From: Colenecus sp045660365
GTDB lineage: Bacteria > Bacteroidota > Bacteroidia > Bacteroidales > Bacteroidaceae
Assembly: GCA_045660365.1 (NCBI GenBank)
Contig: JAZRDQ010000019.1
Location: forward strand, 30,347 to 94,346
Reading direction: 5' to 3'
Length of the DNA: 64,000 nt
This document shows, one piece after another, positions 1-9,167 of the stretch. Each line of letters opens with the position of its first letter. The first letter of the stretch is position 1. A program made the translations under genes and the position numbers. The notes under the pieces are model-generated. The model did not search any database. It saw only the letters and a program-made list of their open reading frames with translations, and was not told the origin of the DNA.

Positions 1-2574
1 GCTTTCAAACTGTCCGCCAAATTCAATGTAATAACCTTCCGGCAGATGTATCTCTTCTGAAATACGTCTGTTTATTTCATTTACAGCACCTCTTAAATCT
101 CGTCCGTGGGTGTTGGCAGATATTACAATCTTTCTCTTTACGTTTTCACGACTGATGGCGTTAGGACCCATTGCAGATGTGATGTCTGCCACATAGCTTA
201 CAGGAATACGTTCGCCATTGCCGGTATCAATCATCAGATCCTTGACTCTGTCCATAGAGTTTCTGGTATCTTCCTGGGCGCGAACCACCAGATTGAATAC
301 CTTACCCTGTTCATATACCTGCGATACTGTTGCTCCTGCCAGATTTACCGATACAAAATCGGCAAACTGTGGCATGCTGATGCCATATCTTGCAAGCATA
401 TCACGCTTAGGCACAATCTTAAGCTGCGGACGTTCTATCTGCTGCTCCACATTAAGGTCGGCAATACCCTCTACACTGCTTATTGCATCCTTAATACGGT
501 TGGCATACATGTACATAGTGTTCAGATCGTCACCAAAAAGCTTTATTGCAATGCCGGCTTTGGTTCCTGAGAGCATAGCATCTATACGATGGCTTATAGG
601 CTGACCAATCTCGATGTTTGCACCTGTAAGTGTGCTCAGTTTATGGCGTACCTCTTCGAGCATCTCATTGCGAGTTCGCTCCTGAAGTTCGTAAGGAGCC
701 TCTATTTCGCTGCCGTTTACTCCACGCAGATGTTCATCCAGTTCGGCACGTCCTGTCTTGCGTGCTACGGTATTTATCTCCGGTACAGAGAGAAGCAGCT
801 CTTCTGCTCTGCGTCCCAGATTATCCGATTCTTCCAGTGATATACCAGGAAGCGATGTTATGTTGATAGTTAGTGAACCTTCATTGAATGATGGCAGGAA
901 TGAGCGTCCCAGAGTAAAGAAACCAATAACAGCACCTGCAAAGAGCGTTACGGTAACACCCAAAACAATCTTTTTATGATCCAGAGCCCATTCAAGCGCT
1001 TTGCTATAATACTTTTTAAGCCATACTGCAACAAATGCCTCCTTTGGCAGACTGTCCTGTCTGTTGCCACCCAGCAGATAGCTACACAGTACTGGGGTAA
1101 GTGTCAAAGCTACAAAAGTGGATGCAAACAGTGATACAATAAATGCTATGCCAAGTGGTATAAGCATTCTGCCTTCAAGACCACTCAGGAAGAATAGAGG
1201 TACAAAACTTACCACAATTATCAATGTGGAGTTAAGTATAGGTGCACGCACCTCTTTGGATGCTTCGAAAACCACATCAATTGTTCCTGCCTGTTGTTCC
1301 GGCGGCAGCATGCGGTTTTCCCGCAGACGTTTCCATACGTTCTCCACATCAACTATGGCATCATCTACCAGAGATCCTATTGCAATAGCCATACCACCTA
1401 AGCTCATGGTGTTGATGCTCAGACCGAAACGGTCAAGAACAAGTATAGCTGTCAGCAATGCCAGTGGGAGAGTGATAAGTGATATGAATGTGGTACGTAC
1501 ATTTGCCAGGAACAGGAACAATACTATTACCACAAAAATGGCACCTTCCAGTAATGCCGATTTTACATTGTCAATTGAACTGTCAATAAAATGGCTCTGT
1601 CTGAAAATATCTGTCGATATATGTACATCATGAGGTAGGTTCTTCTCTACATCAGCGAGTGCAGCTTCTATGTTGTGAGTCAGTTCTATAGTACCGGTTT
1701 CAGGCTGCTTGCTGATGGTCAGAAGCACTGCCGGTTTACATCTCTCTGCTGCAGTACCAAGTTTTGGCTCCTGATAGCCAATCTTAACGTCGGCAACATC
1801 GTTAAGTGTAACCGGAATGCCATTTGTGGATTTAATGACAGCATTGCCAATATCGGCGGCACTTGTTGTGGATAACATGCCTCGGACGATATATTCATTG
1901 CTGTGTTCATATATAACGCCACCATTAACATTCTGGTTCATATTGCGTGTTACAGACATCACTTCATCAAGTGATACGTTGTAATGACGCATACGTGCAG
2001 GATCTATAAGAATCTGGTACTCTTTTATATCGCCGCCCTGTACAGACACCTGTGCCACACCTCCTGTGGATAACAATCTGGGGCGGATAGTCCAGTCTGC
2101 AATAGTACGCAGATCCATCAGTGAAGTGGTATCGGCAGTAAGACCTATAATCATCACTTCGCCCAGAATTGATGTCTGTGGACCCATTGTAGGTTTGCCA
2201 ATTCCGTCAGGCAGCTGCTCATTGACCAGGCTGAGCTTTTCGCTTACAATCTGTCTGGCCAGATAGACATCGGTATCCCAGTCAAATTCCACCCATACTA
2301 CAGAAAAACCGTTGGTAGATGATGAACGGACTCTGCGAACACCTGTGGCACCATTTACCATGGTCTCAATAGGAAATGTTACAAGCTGTTCCACCTCTTC
2401 TGCTGCCATTCCGTGAGCTTCTGTCATAACTACTACAGTAGGTGCAGTAAGATCCGGGAAGACATCTACTTCTGCATTCTTTGCCGTATAGAGTCCGGCC
2501 ACAATCAGCACTATTGATGCAACAAGAACCAATAGTCTGTTACTCAGTGAGAAATGTATTATCCTGTTAAGCAT
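1..2574 (-). CDS. cusA: CusA/CzcA-type heavy-metal efflux RND transporter (3' part outside window)
   Basis: Inner-membrane RND pump that, with a periplasmic adaptor and an outer-membrane channel, expels metal cations (Cu/Ag or Zn/Co/Cd class). I translated the reverse strand from an ATG at 2574; about 858 codons are present and the C-terminus lies beyond base 1 (family members are about 1030 residues). The N-terminus begins MLNRIIHFSLSNRLLVLVAS, a typical first membrane helix, followed by the EVDVFPDLTAPTVVVMTEA segment and later the transmembrane block with GSLVDDAIVDVENVW, all typical of the heavy-metal RND family. It lies 16 bp downstream of the adaptor gene, so they form one operon read right to left. 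The metal cannot be assigned: I did not identify the Met triad that would separate Cu/Ag from Zn/Co. Confidence 0.9.
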   Translation of the reverse strand, partial: MLNRIIHFSLSNRLLVLVASIVLIVAGLYTAKNAEVDVFPDLTAPTVVVMTEAHGMAAEEVEQLVTFPIETMVNGATGVRRVRSSSTNGFSVVWVEFDWDTDVYLARQIVSEKLSLVNEQLPDGIGKPTMGPQTSILGEVMIIGLTADTTSLMDLRTIADWTIRPRLLSTGGVAQVSVQGGDIKEYQILIDPARMRHYNVSLDEVMSVTRNMNQNVNGGVIYEHSNEYIVRGMLSTTSAADIGNAVIKSTNGIPVTLNDVADVKIGYQEPKLGTAAERCKPAVLLTISKQPETGTIELTHNIEAALADVEKNLPHDVHISTDIFRQSHFIDSSIDNVKSALLEGAIFVVIVLFLFLANVRTTFISLITLPLALLTAILVLDRFGLSINTMSLGGMAIAIGSLVDDAIVDVENVWKRLRENRMLPPEQQAGTIDVVFEASKEVRAPILNSTLIIVVSFVPLFFLSGLEGRMLIPLGIAFIVSLFASTFVALTLTPVLCSYLLGGNRQDSLPKEAFVAVWLKKYYSKALEWALDHKKIVLGVTVTLFAGAVIGFFTLGRSFLPSFNEGSLTINITSLPGISLEESDNLGRRAEELLLSVPEINTVARKTGRAELDEHLRGVNGSEIEAPYELQERTRNEMLEEVRHKLSTLTGANIEIGQPISHRIDAMLSGTKAGIAIKLFGDDLNTMYMYANRIKDAISSVEGIADLNVEQQIERPQLKIVPKRDMLARYGISMPQFADFVSVNLAGATVSQVYEQGKVFNLVVRAQEDTRNSMDRVKDLMIDTGNGERIPVSYVADITSAMGPNAISRENVKRKIVISANTHGRDLRGAVNEINRRISEEIHLPEGYYIEFGGQFES

Positions 2575-2590
2575 AGACGTTTACTTCCAA

Positions 2591-3883
2591 TTAGTGACTA
2601 TGTGAATGTGCCGGCAGTGAACTGCTTGTTGATGCCAGCTTAACATGATATGCTCCCTGAACTACAACATTGTCGCCTGCATGAACTCCATCCAGAATCT
2701 CAATTACAGAACCATCTGATGCTCCTGTCTTTACCTGTCGTTTGGTGTAACTCTCTTCACACATCTTCAGGAATACAAAGTACAGACCCTGTTCTTCAAT
2801 AAGTGCTTCCACAGGAACTGTTATGGTATTTGGTTTTGGTTCTGCAATCAGATAGATGCGTGCATAGGAACCTGGAACAACAGAACCGTCATTGCTGAAA
2901 CTGAATGTCATTGAGGCATATCCTGAACCAGTTTCCAGAGCTCTGCTGTACGATACTTTTTTACCGTTCATAGTTCCCAGTCTGTAAATTGCATCGCTAT
3001 ATGTAGTGCTGAAGTTTGCAGATGATATCTTGTTCATATATCCATAGTATCTTTCAGGAATATCGGCAATCAGATACAGAACATCATCCTGCGCAATGGT
3101 TGCAATAGTCTGACCTACAGTAACATAATCGCCCTCTCTGACAAGAATGTTTTTGATGTATCCGGTTGAAGGCGATGTAACTGAAGCACAGTTGTCAGTA
3201 CCTGAATTTGAGACTGCCTGATATGTAAGAGATGCGTTTTCATATCTTTCGCGAATAGCATTGAAATCCTTTTCTGAAATAATGCGGTCTTCAATAAGAC
3301 GTTTTGCACGTTCGTACTCTTCAGTTGCTGCCTGATATGCTATTCTTGCGCGTTCCACCGGGCTTCCATCCTGCAGTTTTTCTGCCGATATTGACAGGAG
3401 AGGGGTGCCTGCAGATACTTGTGTGCCTGCTGTAAGCGGACGGCTGAACTGTACTATGCCCGCTACATTTGCAACGATGCTCTTTTCTGAATTCTGTGAA
3501 GGCTCTATTCTTCCGCTTACCTGTATTATCTGGCTGAATTCTTCCGGCTGAACAGTTTTGGCTACTACACCGGCTGCGGCTGCCTTTTCCGGTGACAGAA
3601 TAATGTCGCCACCAGCTTCGGAGTGTTCATGATGATGCTCTGCAGCTTCCTGATGATCATGTTCATGGTCGCTATGGTCGTGATGTTCCAGGTGTTCACC
3701 TTCATGTTCATGATGATGGTGTTCTGTTGATTCCTGATGGTTATGATTGTGGTGGCTGTGGTCATGATCGCTGTGGTCATGATGTTCTACAGCTTCAGAA
3801 TGTTCATGCTGATGTACTGTTGTATTGTTTTTGCAGGCTCCGCATAAGAAAAGAACCGCTGCTATAACTATAATTTTTTTCAT
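2591..3883 (-). CDS. cusB: RND efflux adaptor lipoprotein with His-rich N-terminal region (CusB/CzcB-like)
   Basis: Periplasmic adaptor of the metal RND pump, 430 residues. It has a lipoprotein signal (MKKIIVIAAVLFLCGAC, lipid Cys17). Residues about 24-91 are dominated by His, Glu and Asp in HHDHSDHDHSHHNHNH-like repeats, an evident metal-binding tract. The remainder is a barrel-sandwich hybrid and helical hairpin of the membrane-fusion family, with a lipoyl-like half at IVANVAGIVQFSRPLTAGT, a hairpin around residues 185-230 and a C-terminal beta domain. It is the first gene of the operon and has its own Bacteroides-type promoter at 3919-3950. Whether the His tract buffers metal or hands it to the pump is inference. 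Confidence 0.9.
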   Translation of the reverse strand: MKKIIVIAAVLFLCGACKNNTTVHQHEHSEAVEHHDHSDHDHSHHNHNHQESTEHHHHEHEGEHLEHHDHSDHEHDHQEAAEHHHEHSEAGGDIILSPEKAAAAGVVAKTVQPEEFSQIIQVSGRIEPSQNSEKSIVANVAGIVQFSRPLTAGTQVSAGTPLLSISAEKLQDGSPVERARIAYQAATEEYERAKRLIEDRIISEKDFNAIRERYENASLTYQAVSNSGTDNCASVTSPSTGYIKNILVREGDYVTVGQTIATIAQDDVLYLIADIPERYYGYMNKISSANFSTTYSDAIYRLGTMNGKKVSYSRALETGSGYASMTFSFSNDGSVVPGSYARIYLIAEPKPNTITVPVEALIEEQGLYFVFLKMCEESYTKRQVKTGASDGSVIEILDGVHAGDNVVVQGAYHVKLASTSSSLPAHSHSH

Positions 3884-3918
3884 TCTCTGTAAGTTCTTTT
3901 ATTCTGTTAATTTGCGTG

Positions 3919-3950
3919 CAAAAATAGATTGGAAAGGTTAAACAGACAAA
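3919..3950 (-). promoter_or_regulatory. Bacteroidetes-type promoter of the cusBA operon
   Basis: On the minus strand the -7 element TATTTTTG (3919-3926) is preceded by TTTG (3947-3950) with a 20 bp spacer, matching the TTTG-N19-21-TAnnTTTG consensus. It lies about 36 bp upstream of the adaptor ATG. No metal-regulator operator could be recognised. Confidence 0.65.
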
Positions 3951-4000
3951 AAATCTTACAATATATATAAGGTCGTCAGGTATGTTTGCAATTGGGTTGC

Positions 4001-4038
4001 AAAAAAAAAAGACCGTTGCAGTAGTGGTTGCAACGGTC
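4001..4038 (-). terminator. Rho-independent terminator after the GH31 gene
   Basis: A perfect 10 bp stem (GACCGTTGCA at 4011-4020, TGCAACGGTC at 4029-4038) is followed on the minus strand by ten T residues (4001-4010). It is correctly placed 22 bp after the GH31 stop codon. Confidence 0.85.
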
Positions 4039-4060
4039 TTTAATGTTGTATGTAGATGGC

Positions 4061-6484
4061 TTACAATACTATTTCTGAGCCATTGTATTCAACGGTTCTA
4101 ATGCCATCTTTGCCTACTATGCGCACGTTGAAAGTGCGGTTTTTAAGCATACCCGGGAATTCGCCTTGAACTGCGCCAATGGTTAGTTTCTGTTTGCTGT
4201 CATTCCATTTGAATTCAATAGTGCTATATGCTCCCTTTTCGTAGTTGTAGTTATCGCCTTCGTCTTCGTAAAGAGTGAAAGTGGCATTAGCACCCGGATA
4301 GATTATAATATCCAGATTATCCCATTTGCTCTCTTCTGCATATTGCATTACAGGTGCAAGTGGAATAATACTGCCGGCACGTACAAACATAGGACCTTTG
4401 TCGAATGATGTTTCTATAGTAACATCCTGTCCGCCACGGTACCTCTTTTCTGTCCAGAAATCGTACCAATCGGCACCCTTCGGAAGATATTTTACAGCAC
4501 TCATTGGCTGGTCAAAATCAATATTGGTAGTACTTTCTGCTGCTACCGGATTGTTTCTGTTCCATCCGCTCATAGCATCGCCTCTTACTACTCGTTCTTC
4601 AGTGTATTGGGCTGTTACTATTGGAGTGGCTAAGATGCTGCGGCCAAACATGAATTCATCTGTCATATCCCAAACGCGTTTGTCTGCAGCAAAATCGTAA
4701 ACAAGTGCGCGCATATAACTGTCGTCATTGTCAGTTACTTGCCATGCAGTACTATAAATATATGGTAGTAGCTGATAACGTAATCTGATGCTCTTTTCTA
4801 TAGCATCGAATGCTGCATCGCCTTTACTACCAAAACGATAGATTTCTCTTGGTGCATCTGCGCCATGACTACGGAATACCGGGCAGAAAAGACCAAACTG
4901 CATCCAGCGTACATAGAGCTCCTGATACTGTTTATTCTGAGGAGCAGAACCGCCACCTCGGGTGTTGTATGAACTGCAGAAGAAACCACCTATGTCTGTG
5001 TTTACGTTAGGACAGCCTGTCATTGTATAGTTAAGAGTTAGAGGCAATTGCTTACGAAGCATATCCCACGATGAATTAACATCTCCACTCCATAAACCGG
5101 AACCATAACGCTGCTGACCTGCAAATGCAGAACGTGTCATGATGAATACACGTTTCTCTTCTGAATCTTTACGCAGATTGTTATATATGCCGCTTACAGA
5201 AGCCAATGGGAATACGTTACGATATCTTCTCCATGTACCATCGCCTGCAGAGTGATCGTAATGACTATCTTGTGCATTGAAGAAATCCGGATCTGTTGAA
5301 TCCATCCACCAGGCATCAATATCGTAATCTACAAGTGTCTTCAGGTTCTGCCAATAGATTTCACGAGCAACAGGGCTGAGAGCATCATATACGCGTACTC
5401 CACTTGGATAGTCCATTCGTGGAGGCCAGATATGAGAAAGACCGCTTTGTGGCCATGTCTGGAAATCGTATAGCAAACCTTTTTCTTCCAATTGTGAGAA
5501 GGCGTGTGTCTGTGGACCAAAACTTGCCCAGATGCTTATCATTAAGTGCGCATTATTACGATGCACCTCTTCTACCATCTGTGGACCATTAACGTATGCT
5601 TCTGACAAAAAGTCCATAGCATTCCACAAGTAGTTGTTGCCCCAGTACTGCCAGTCCTGAATTATACCATCCAATGGAACTTTATTCTGACGATGCCAGC
5701 GTACCACTTCCAGTAGTTCTTCCGGTGTCTTGTATCTCTCTTTGCACTGCCAATAACCAAAAGTCCACAATGGGAACATAGGAACATCACCGCTAAGAGT
5801 ACGCATCTGTGCATTTACTCCATCGCCTGTAGCACCCAACATAAAGTAGTAGTCAATAGCATCACCAACTTCGGCCGAGAATTTCATACCTTCAGCATTG
5901 TCAATGAAATCAGCGCGTGAATAGTTGTCCCAGAATAGTCCCCAACCTTTGATAGACTGAATTACATACTGGTAGTCCTGTGTGTTATTCTGTTCCATCA
6001 TTCTGTGTTCAGAATTTCTGCGGTTCAGCTTACCATCCTGTATAGCACCCAGTCCGTATATAGGTTCCTCTTTGTCCAATGTATAGACAATAGTGGTACG
6101 GTAACTGCCTTTGTCAGGACCTTCGGTACGTTCCTGGAATCCATAAGACTTCTCCTTAAGCATATTCTTGCCTTTGCTCAGGAACTGTACCAGACCGGTT
6201 TTCTTGTCTATAACAACTGTCAGTTTGGAACTGCTTAGAGTGATTTTTGATGAACTCTCCTGATTCTTGATGTTCAGATTAGTGTCAGGTTTTAGCGTCA
6301 CCACCCAACTCTCTGCTGTAGGAATACCTTTTTCTGTAGGATACTTAACTACTCGAACAATTTCATCGGTAAAGAATGTTACTTGTGTAGTAGTTCCATT
6401 TACATCTACTTGGGCCTTGTTCGCTCTAACAACTGCCGGCATAGCAATGAGCAACAGCAGTATTGACAATAATACTTTTTTCAT
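4061..6484 (-). CDS. Secreted/periplasmic glycoside hydrolase family 31 (alpha-xylosidase/alpha-glucosidase)
   Basis: Retaining exo-glycosidase of 807 residues, probably releasing alpha-linked xylose or glucose from plant oligosaccharides. It has an N-terminal signal peptide (MKKVLLSILLLLIAMPAVVRA), an N-terminal beta domain to about residue 230, then the (beta/alpha)8 barrel. The nucleophile is Asp395 in WWMDSTDPD and the acid/base Asp468 in WSGDV; the NTDIGGFF segment is also typical. A C-terminal beta-sandwich follows (GSIIPLAPVMQYA and the ITLYEDEGD-like TLYEDEGDNYNYEKG). No PA14 insert is seen, unlike longer Bacteroides alpha-xylosidases. No SusC/SusD genes are near, so it is not part of a visible polysaccharide utilisation locus. 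Substrate is not decidable from the sequence. Confidence 0.9.
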   Translation of the reverse strand: MKKVLLSILLLLIAMPAVVRANKAQVDVNGTTTQVTFFTDEIVRVVKYPTEKGIPTAESWVVTLKPDTNLNIKNQESSSKITLSSSKLTVVIDKKTGLVQFLSKGKNMLKEKSYGFQERTEGPDKGSYRTTIVYTLDKEEPIYGLGAIQDGKLNRRNSEHRMMEQNNTQDYQYVIQSIKGWGLFWDNYSRADFIDNAEGMKFSAEVGDAIDYYFMLGATGDGVNAQMRTLSGDVPMFPLWTFGYWQCKERYKTPEELLEVVRWHRQNKVPLDGIIQDWQYWGNNYLWNAMDFLSEAYVNGPQMVEEVHRNNAHLMISIWASFGPQTHAFSQLEEKGLLYDFQTWPQSGLSHIWPPRMDYPSGVRVYDALSPVAREIYWQNLKTLVDYDIDAWWMDSTDPDFFNAQDSHYDHSAGDGTWRRYRNVFPLASVSGIYNNLRKDSEEKRVFIMTRSAFAGQQRYGSGLWSGDVNSSWDMLRKQLPLTLNYTMTGCPNVNTDIGGFFCSSYNTRGGGSAPQNKQYQELYVRWMQFGLFCPVFRSHGADAPREIYRFGSKGDAAFDAIEKSIRLRYQLLPYIYSTAWQVTDNDDSYMRALVYDFAADKRVWDMTDEFMFGRSILATPIVTAQYTEERVVRGDAMSGWNRNNPVAAESTTNIDFDQPMSAVKYLPKGADWYDFWTEKRYRGGQDVTIETSFDKGPMFVRAGSIIPLAPVMQYAEESKWDNLDIIIYPGANATFTLYEDEGDNYNYEKGAYSTIEFKWNDSKQKLTIGAVQGEFPGMLKNRTFNVRIVGKDGIRTVEYNGSEIVL

Positions 6485-6557
6485 ATATAAACAATGGTTA
6501 GTTTCTTGATGTGCGAAGATAAATAAACTAACTGAAAACTATGATATTTTATGCCAG

Positions 6558-7478
6558 TTATTTTGCTTTGTTGATGATGTAAATGCCTGCTGTAGTAAGA
6601 GTTGCAGATACTATATATTTCCCATAGAATGGTTCACTTAAACATAGGCACGATGTTATGGTACCCACTACCGGAATAAGCGAATTGAAAATAGCAACTT
6701 TTCCTACAGGATTACAACTTATCAGTTTGTTGTATAGAGTAAAACCTATAGTAGATATGGCAATCAGAGCCAGAAGAATCAATATTCCATTAATTGTAAC
6801 CACAGGAAGAGTTCCGCCTGAAAGCAAACCCAAAATTACAAGTAGTAATCCACCGCCTCCCAAACTATACCCTGTACCTACAAAGATATCTACTCTTTTA
6901 CCCAATCCGCGTGTCATAAGGCTGGCAAAAGCAGAACACATGGCGTTGAGTATAATCATTCCATCGCCCATCATAGAGAAGGAACTGCTGCTACTGTCGT
7001 CGCCAAAGTTCAGTGCCAGAATACCGCCAATACCTATTACGCAACCTAAAAGTTTGTTTCGCGTAAACTTATCGCTTTTAAAAAAGATACAGGCCAGAAT
7101 AACAACTAAAAATACGCTGAGTGAATTTATTATTGATGCTCTTGCACCTTCGCTGTGTGACAGGCCGATGTAGAAAAAAGCATAGTGCAGGGTGGTGTTA
7201 AGCAGCGAAAACAGTAGAATAAACAGCCAGTTTGTGGGTTTTGATACACGGAAATTCATTCGTTTTATTCCGGCAACTGAAAGCACTATCAAACCCGATA
7301 TGGCAAAACGTATTCCGGCAAACAGCATCTTACTGCCTGACATCTGGGGCGTTATTTCAAATTCGTTGAAACCGAACTTTATGAGAGGATAGGCCCAACC
7401 CCAAGCTATGGCTGCAGTCATTGCAAAAGCCACCACCCAGAAAGGACGCTGGAAAAGAGATGGTTTGTCGGAATTCAT
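6558..7478 (-). CDS. EamA/DMT-family transporter
   Basis: Inner-membrane permease of the drug/metabolite transporter superfamily, 306 residues with about ten hydrophobic helices in two EamA repeats, the usual length. The repeats show in WGWAYPLIKFGFNEF near the N-terminus and in the second-half segment LIPVVGTITSCLCLSEPF, where a proline/glutamate pair before the last helices is family-typical. It lies 73 bp upstream of the GH31 gene and 6 bp downstream of the cupin gene on the same strand, so cotranscription with the cupin gene is likely. Substrate unknown. Confidence 0.85.
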   Translation of the reverse strand: MNSDKPSLFQRPFWVVAFAMTAAIAWGWAYPLIKFGFNEFEITPQMSGSKMLFAGIRFAISGLIVLSVAGIKRMNFRVSKPTNWLFILLFSLLNTTLHYAFFYIGLSHSEGARASIINSLSVFLVVILACIFFKSDKFTRNKLLGCVIGIGGILALNFGDDSSSSSFSMMGDGMIILNAMCSAFASLMTRGLGKRVDIFVGTGYSLGGGGLLLVILGLLSGGTLPVVTINGILILLALIAISTIGFTLYNKLISCNPVGKVAIFNSLIPVVGTITSCLCLSEPFYGKYIVSATLTTAGIYIINKAK

Positions 7479-7484
7479 CTTTTC

Positions 7485-7814
7485 TTACTGGTTTGGAACT
7501 GCTGCAAAGAAGATGAGGTCTTCTGAACCGGTATTTATCAAACTGTGAGTGTGGCCTTTAGGGCAATATGTACATTCTCCTTCACAAATAGGAGATGATA
7601 CTCCGTCTTCAATGATTGTACCATTGCCTTTCAGCACGAATAGTATTTCACAATTTTCTTCATGTGTATGTTCGCCTATACTTGCCCCCGGAATAAGTCT
7701 GCCCTTCATAATACGGTTAGTACCATCCCAGAACATCTTAACGTCAAACTCTTTTTCTCCACCTTTAAAATTAGGAATCAAGGTAGATTCCATTGTATTG
7801 AAATCTATAATCAT
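7485..7814 (-). CDS. Small cupin-domain protein
   Basis: Single-domain cupin of about 109 residues. The longer reading frame begins at 7847, but the ATG at 7814 (MIIDFNTMESTLIPNFKGGE) is the more likely start because the preceding residues are low-quality and overlap the likely promoter. Cupin motif 1 is GASIGEHTHEENCEILFVLKG, with His, His and Glu as metal ligands; motif 2 is YCPKGHTHSLINTG, with a further His. The fold may be an enzyme (isomerase or dioxygenase) or a ligand-binding protein; the neighbour is a transporter. Function unknown. Confidence 0.82.
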   Translation of the reverse strand: MIIDFNTMESTLIPNFKGGEKEFDVKMFWDGTNRIMKGRLIPGASIGEHTHEENCEILFVLKGNGTIIEDGVSSPICEGECTYCPKGHTHSLINTGSEDLIFFAAVPNQ

Positions 7815-7875
7815 ATTATTTCTATTTTGACCGCGAAGGTAATACAAAAGTTCTGTTTTCTATTATTTATTTTTA

Positions 7876-7883
7876 TAAGTTTG
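7876..7883 (+). promoter_or_regulatory. -7 promoter element of the TIGR04076 gene
   Basis: TAAGTTTG fits the Bacteroidetes TAnnTTTG -7 element and ends 10 bp before the ATG at 7894, implying a very short leader. A T-rich stretch lies at the -33 position but no clear TTTG. Confidence 0.5.
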
Positions 7884-7893
7884 CAGTTGGAAT

Positions 7894-8202
7894 ATGGAAC
7901 AGAAGAAAATAAAGATAACAGTAGCCAGAATGGCGTGCTATAAGGATTTGATGGAGCAGTATGAAAACCCCATAGAACATGCTTGCGATATGCAGTTAGG
8001 TCAAACCTTTGTAGTGGAGAACTGCGTCAAACCGGACGGAATGTGCGAAAGCGCCTGGCAGACCATGCTGCCGTTTGTACAGGATCTGGCAGACGGAGGC
8101 GGCAACTTCTATGACGGCTGGATGAAGAATCCCCATTCAGCAATGTTATCCTGCAATGACGGCTTCAGACCGGTAAGCTTTTACATAGAGGTAGTAGATT
8201 GA
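7894..8202 (+). CDS. TIGR04076-like small protein
   Basis: 102 residues. The pattern is that of the TIGR04076 family of unknown function: an opening beta strand with KITVARMACYKDLMEQY, a central CVKPDGMCESAWQTMLPFV and an ending CNDGFRPVSFYIEVVD, where the family shows C-x-DG-x-RPV-x-F. It contains several conserved Cys residues and probably binds a metal or cofactor, which is inference. It converges with the LOG-family gene and overlaps its 3' end by 22 bp. Confidence 0.75.
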   Translation: MEQKKIKITVARMACYKDLMEQYENPIEHACDMQLGQTFVVENCVKPDGMCESAWQTMLPFVQDLADGGGNFYDGWMKNPHSAMLSCNDGFRPVSFYIEVVD

Positions 8203-9167
8203 TGTATAGAAGCATCTATATGCTCTCTGAACTTTAAAAGCTTTTCAATAATCTCATCGATGTCATCAGACAGGGCAAGCAGCAGATTCTTGTATTTATT
8301 GCAGTTCTGCAACTCCTTTAAAAGCGGATAGATAGGCATTTGTTCTGTCCATGCCTCTTTACCCATAAAGATCATTGGGCTGGAAATACCAAAAGAGAGG
8401 TAGTGGTTCTGTACAGCATCCTGGAAAATCTCCTGCATGGTTCCTGCACTTCCGGGAGTGTAGATAATTCCGCCAAAAGCCAATGTAAGAATGCTGTCTT
8501 CTCTCAGACTGTTTTCAAAGAATTTGGCTATATGGGTTGCAAACGGAGTGGATGGTTCATGACCATAAAGCCAGGTAGGAATACCTAAACTGAGATATCG
8601 CTGCTGCGGATATTTCCTTATCACTTTAAAGGCCGATGATAGCCACTCTTTATCTTTAAACGATGGCGCAACAGATAGTATTTGCAGTGCATCATCCACT
8701 TCGGCATCCTCGCATCCGGCCAGCCATGCACCCAGATGTGTCGCCTCCATAGCACCGGGACCGCCACCACTAAGCATAATGAAATCCATCTCAGTAAGAC
8801 GTTTGCTGAGCAGAACTATCTGTCTGTACATGCTATCTGTTCTCAGCATAGCGTGTCCGCCCATAATACCTATGCAGTGCTGTTTGTTGTAGATAGTAAA
8901 GAAATGCTTAAGCGCATTGTGTATGCTGTGGTCATGCAGTGTACGTGCCAGCGATTCATCAGAACTGGTATCCAACTTACCGGTAGAGATGTAATGGTTA
9001 TAGATAATGGTGTCAAAGCAGTCTGCAAAACTATCTGCATTGTCAGGATCATATCCTTCGTATAGTTCTGACGGAGTATATAGATCCAGTCTGGTTATAT
9101 CGTACGGAACCTCTTTGAGATATTCCACAGTTGCTTCAAATTTTGAGATGTTGGTCTTTGTTATCAT
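8181..9167 (-). CDS. LOG-family (lysine decarboxylase-like fold) protein
   Basis: 328 residues, longer than the ~190 residue LOG core, with an N-terminal extension of about 90 residues. The Rossmann-like core shows CIGIMGGHAML, LSGGGPGAMEA and the signature PGSAGTMQEIF (family consensus PGGxGTxxE; the second Gly is Ser here). LOG enzymes are nucleoside 5'-monophosphate phosphoribohydrolases; family members of this longer type are less studied. It overlaps the metallo-beta-lactamase-fold gene by 4 bp (ATGA), so the two are translationally coupled in an operon read leftward. Confidence 0.8.
   Translation of the reverse strand: MITKTNISKFEATVEYLKEVPYDITRLDLYTPSELYEGYDPDNADSFADCFDTIIYNHYISTGKLDTSSDESLARTLHDHSIHNALKHFFTIYNKQHCIGIMGGHAMLRTDSMYRQIVLLSKRLTEMDFIMLSGGGPGAMEATHLGAWLAGCEDAEVDDALQILSVAPSFKDKEWLSSAFKVIRKYPQQRYLSLGIPTWLYGHEPSTPFATHIAKFFENSLREDSILTLAFGGIIYTPGSAGTMQEIFQDAVQNHYLSFGISSPMIFMGKEAWTEQMPIYPLLKELQNCNKYKNLLLALSDDIDEIIEKLLKFREHIDASIHQSTTSM

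Noticed and set aside
106..2266. Several plus-strand open frames opposite the RND pump gene
   Set aside because: They are antisense shadows of the minus-strand cusA reading frame, which has strong family similarity; the plus frames do not.
2591..3883. His-rich tract as a zinc-finger or histidine-rich secreted protein gene
   Set aside because: The tract is inside the adaptor reading frame and follows a lipoprotein signal; no independent gene is needed.
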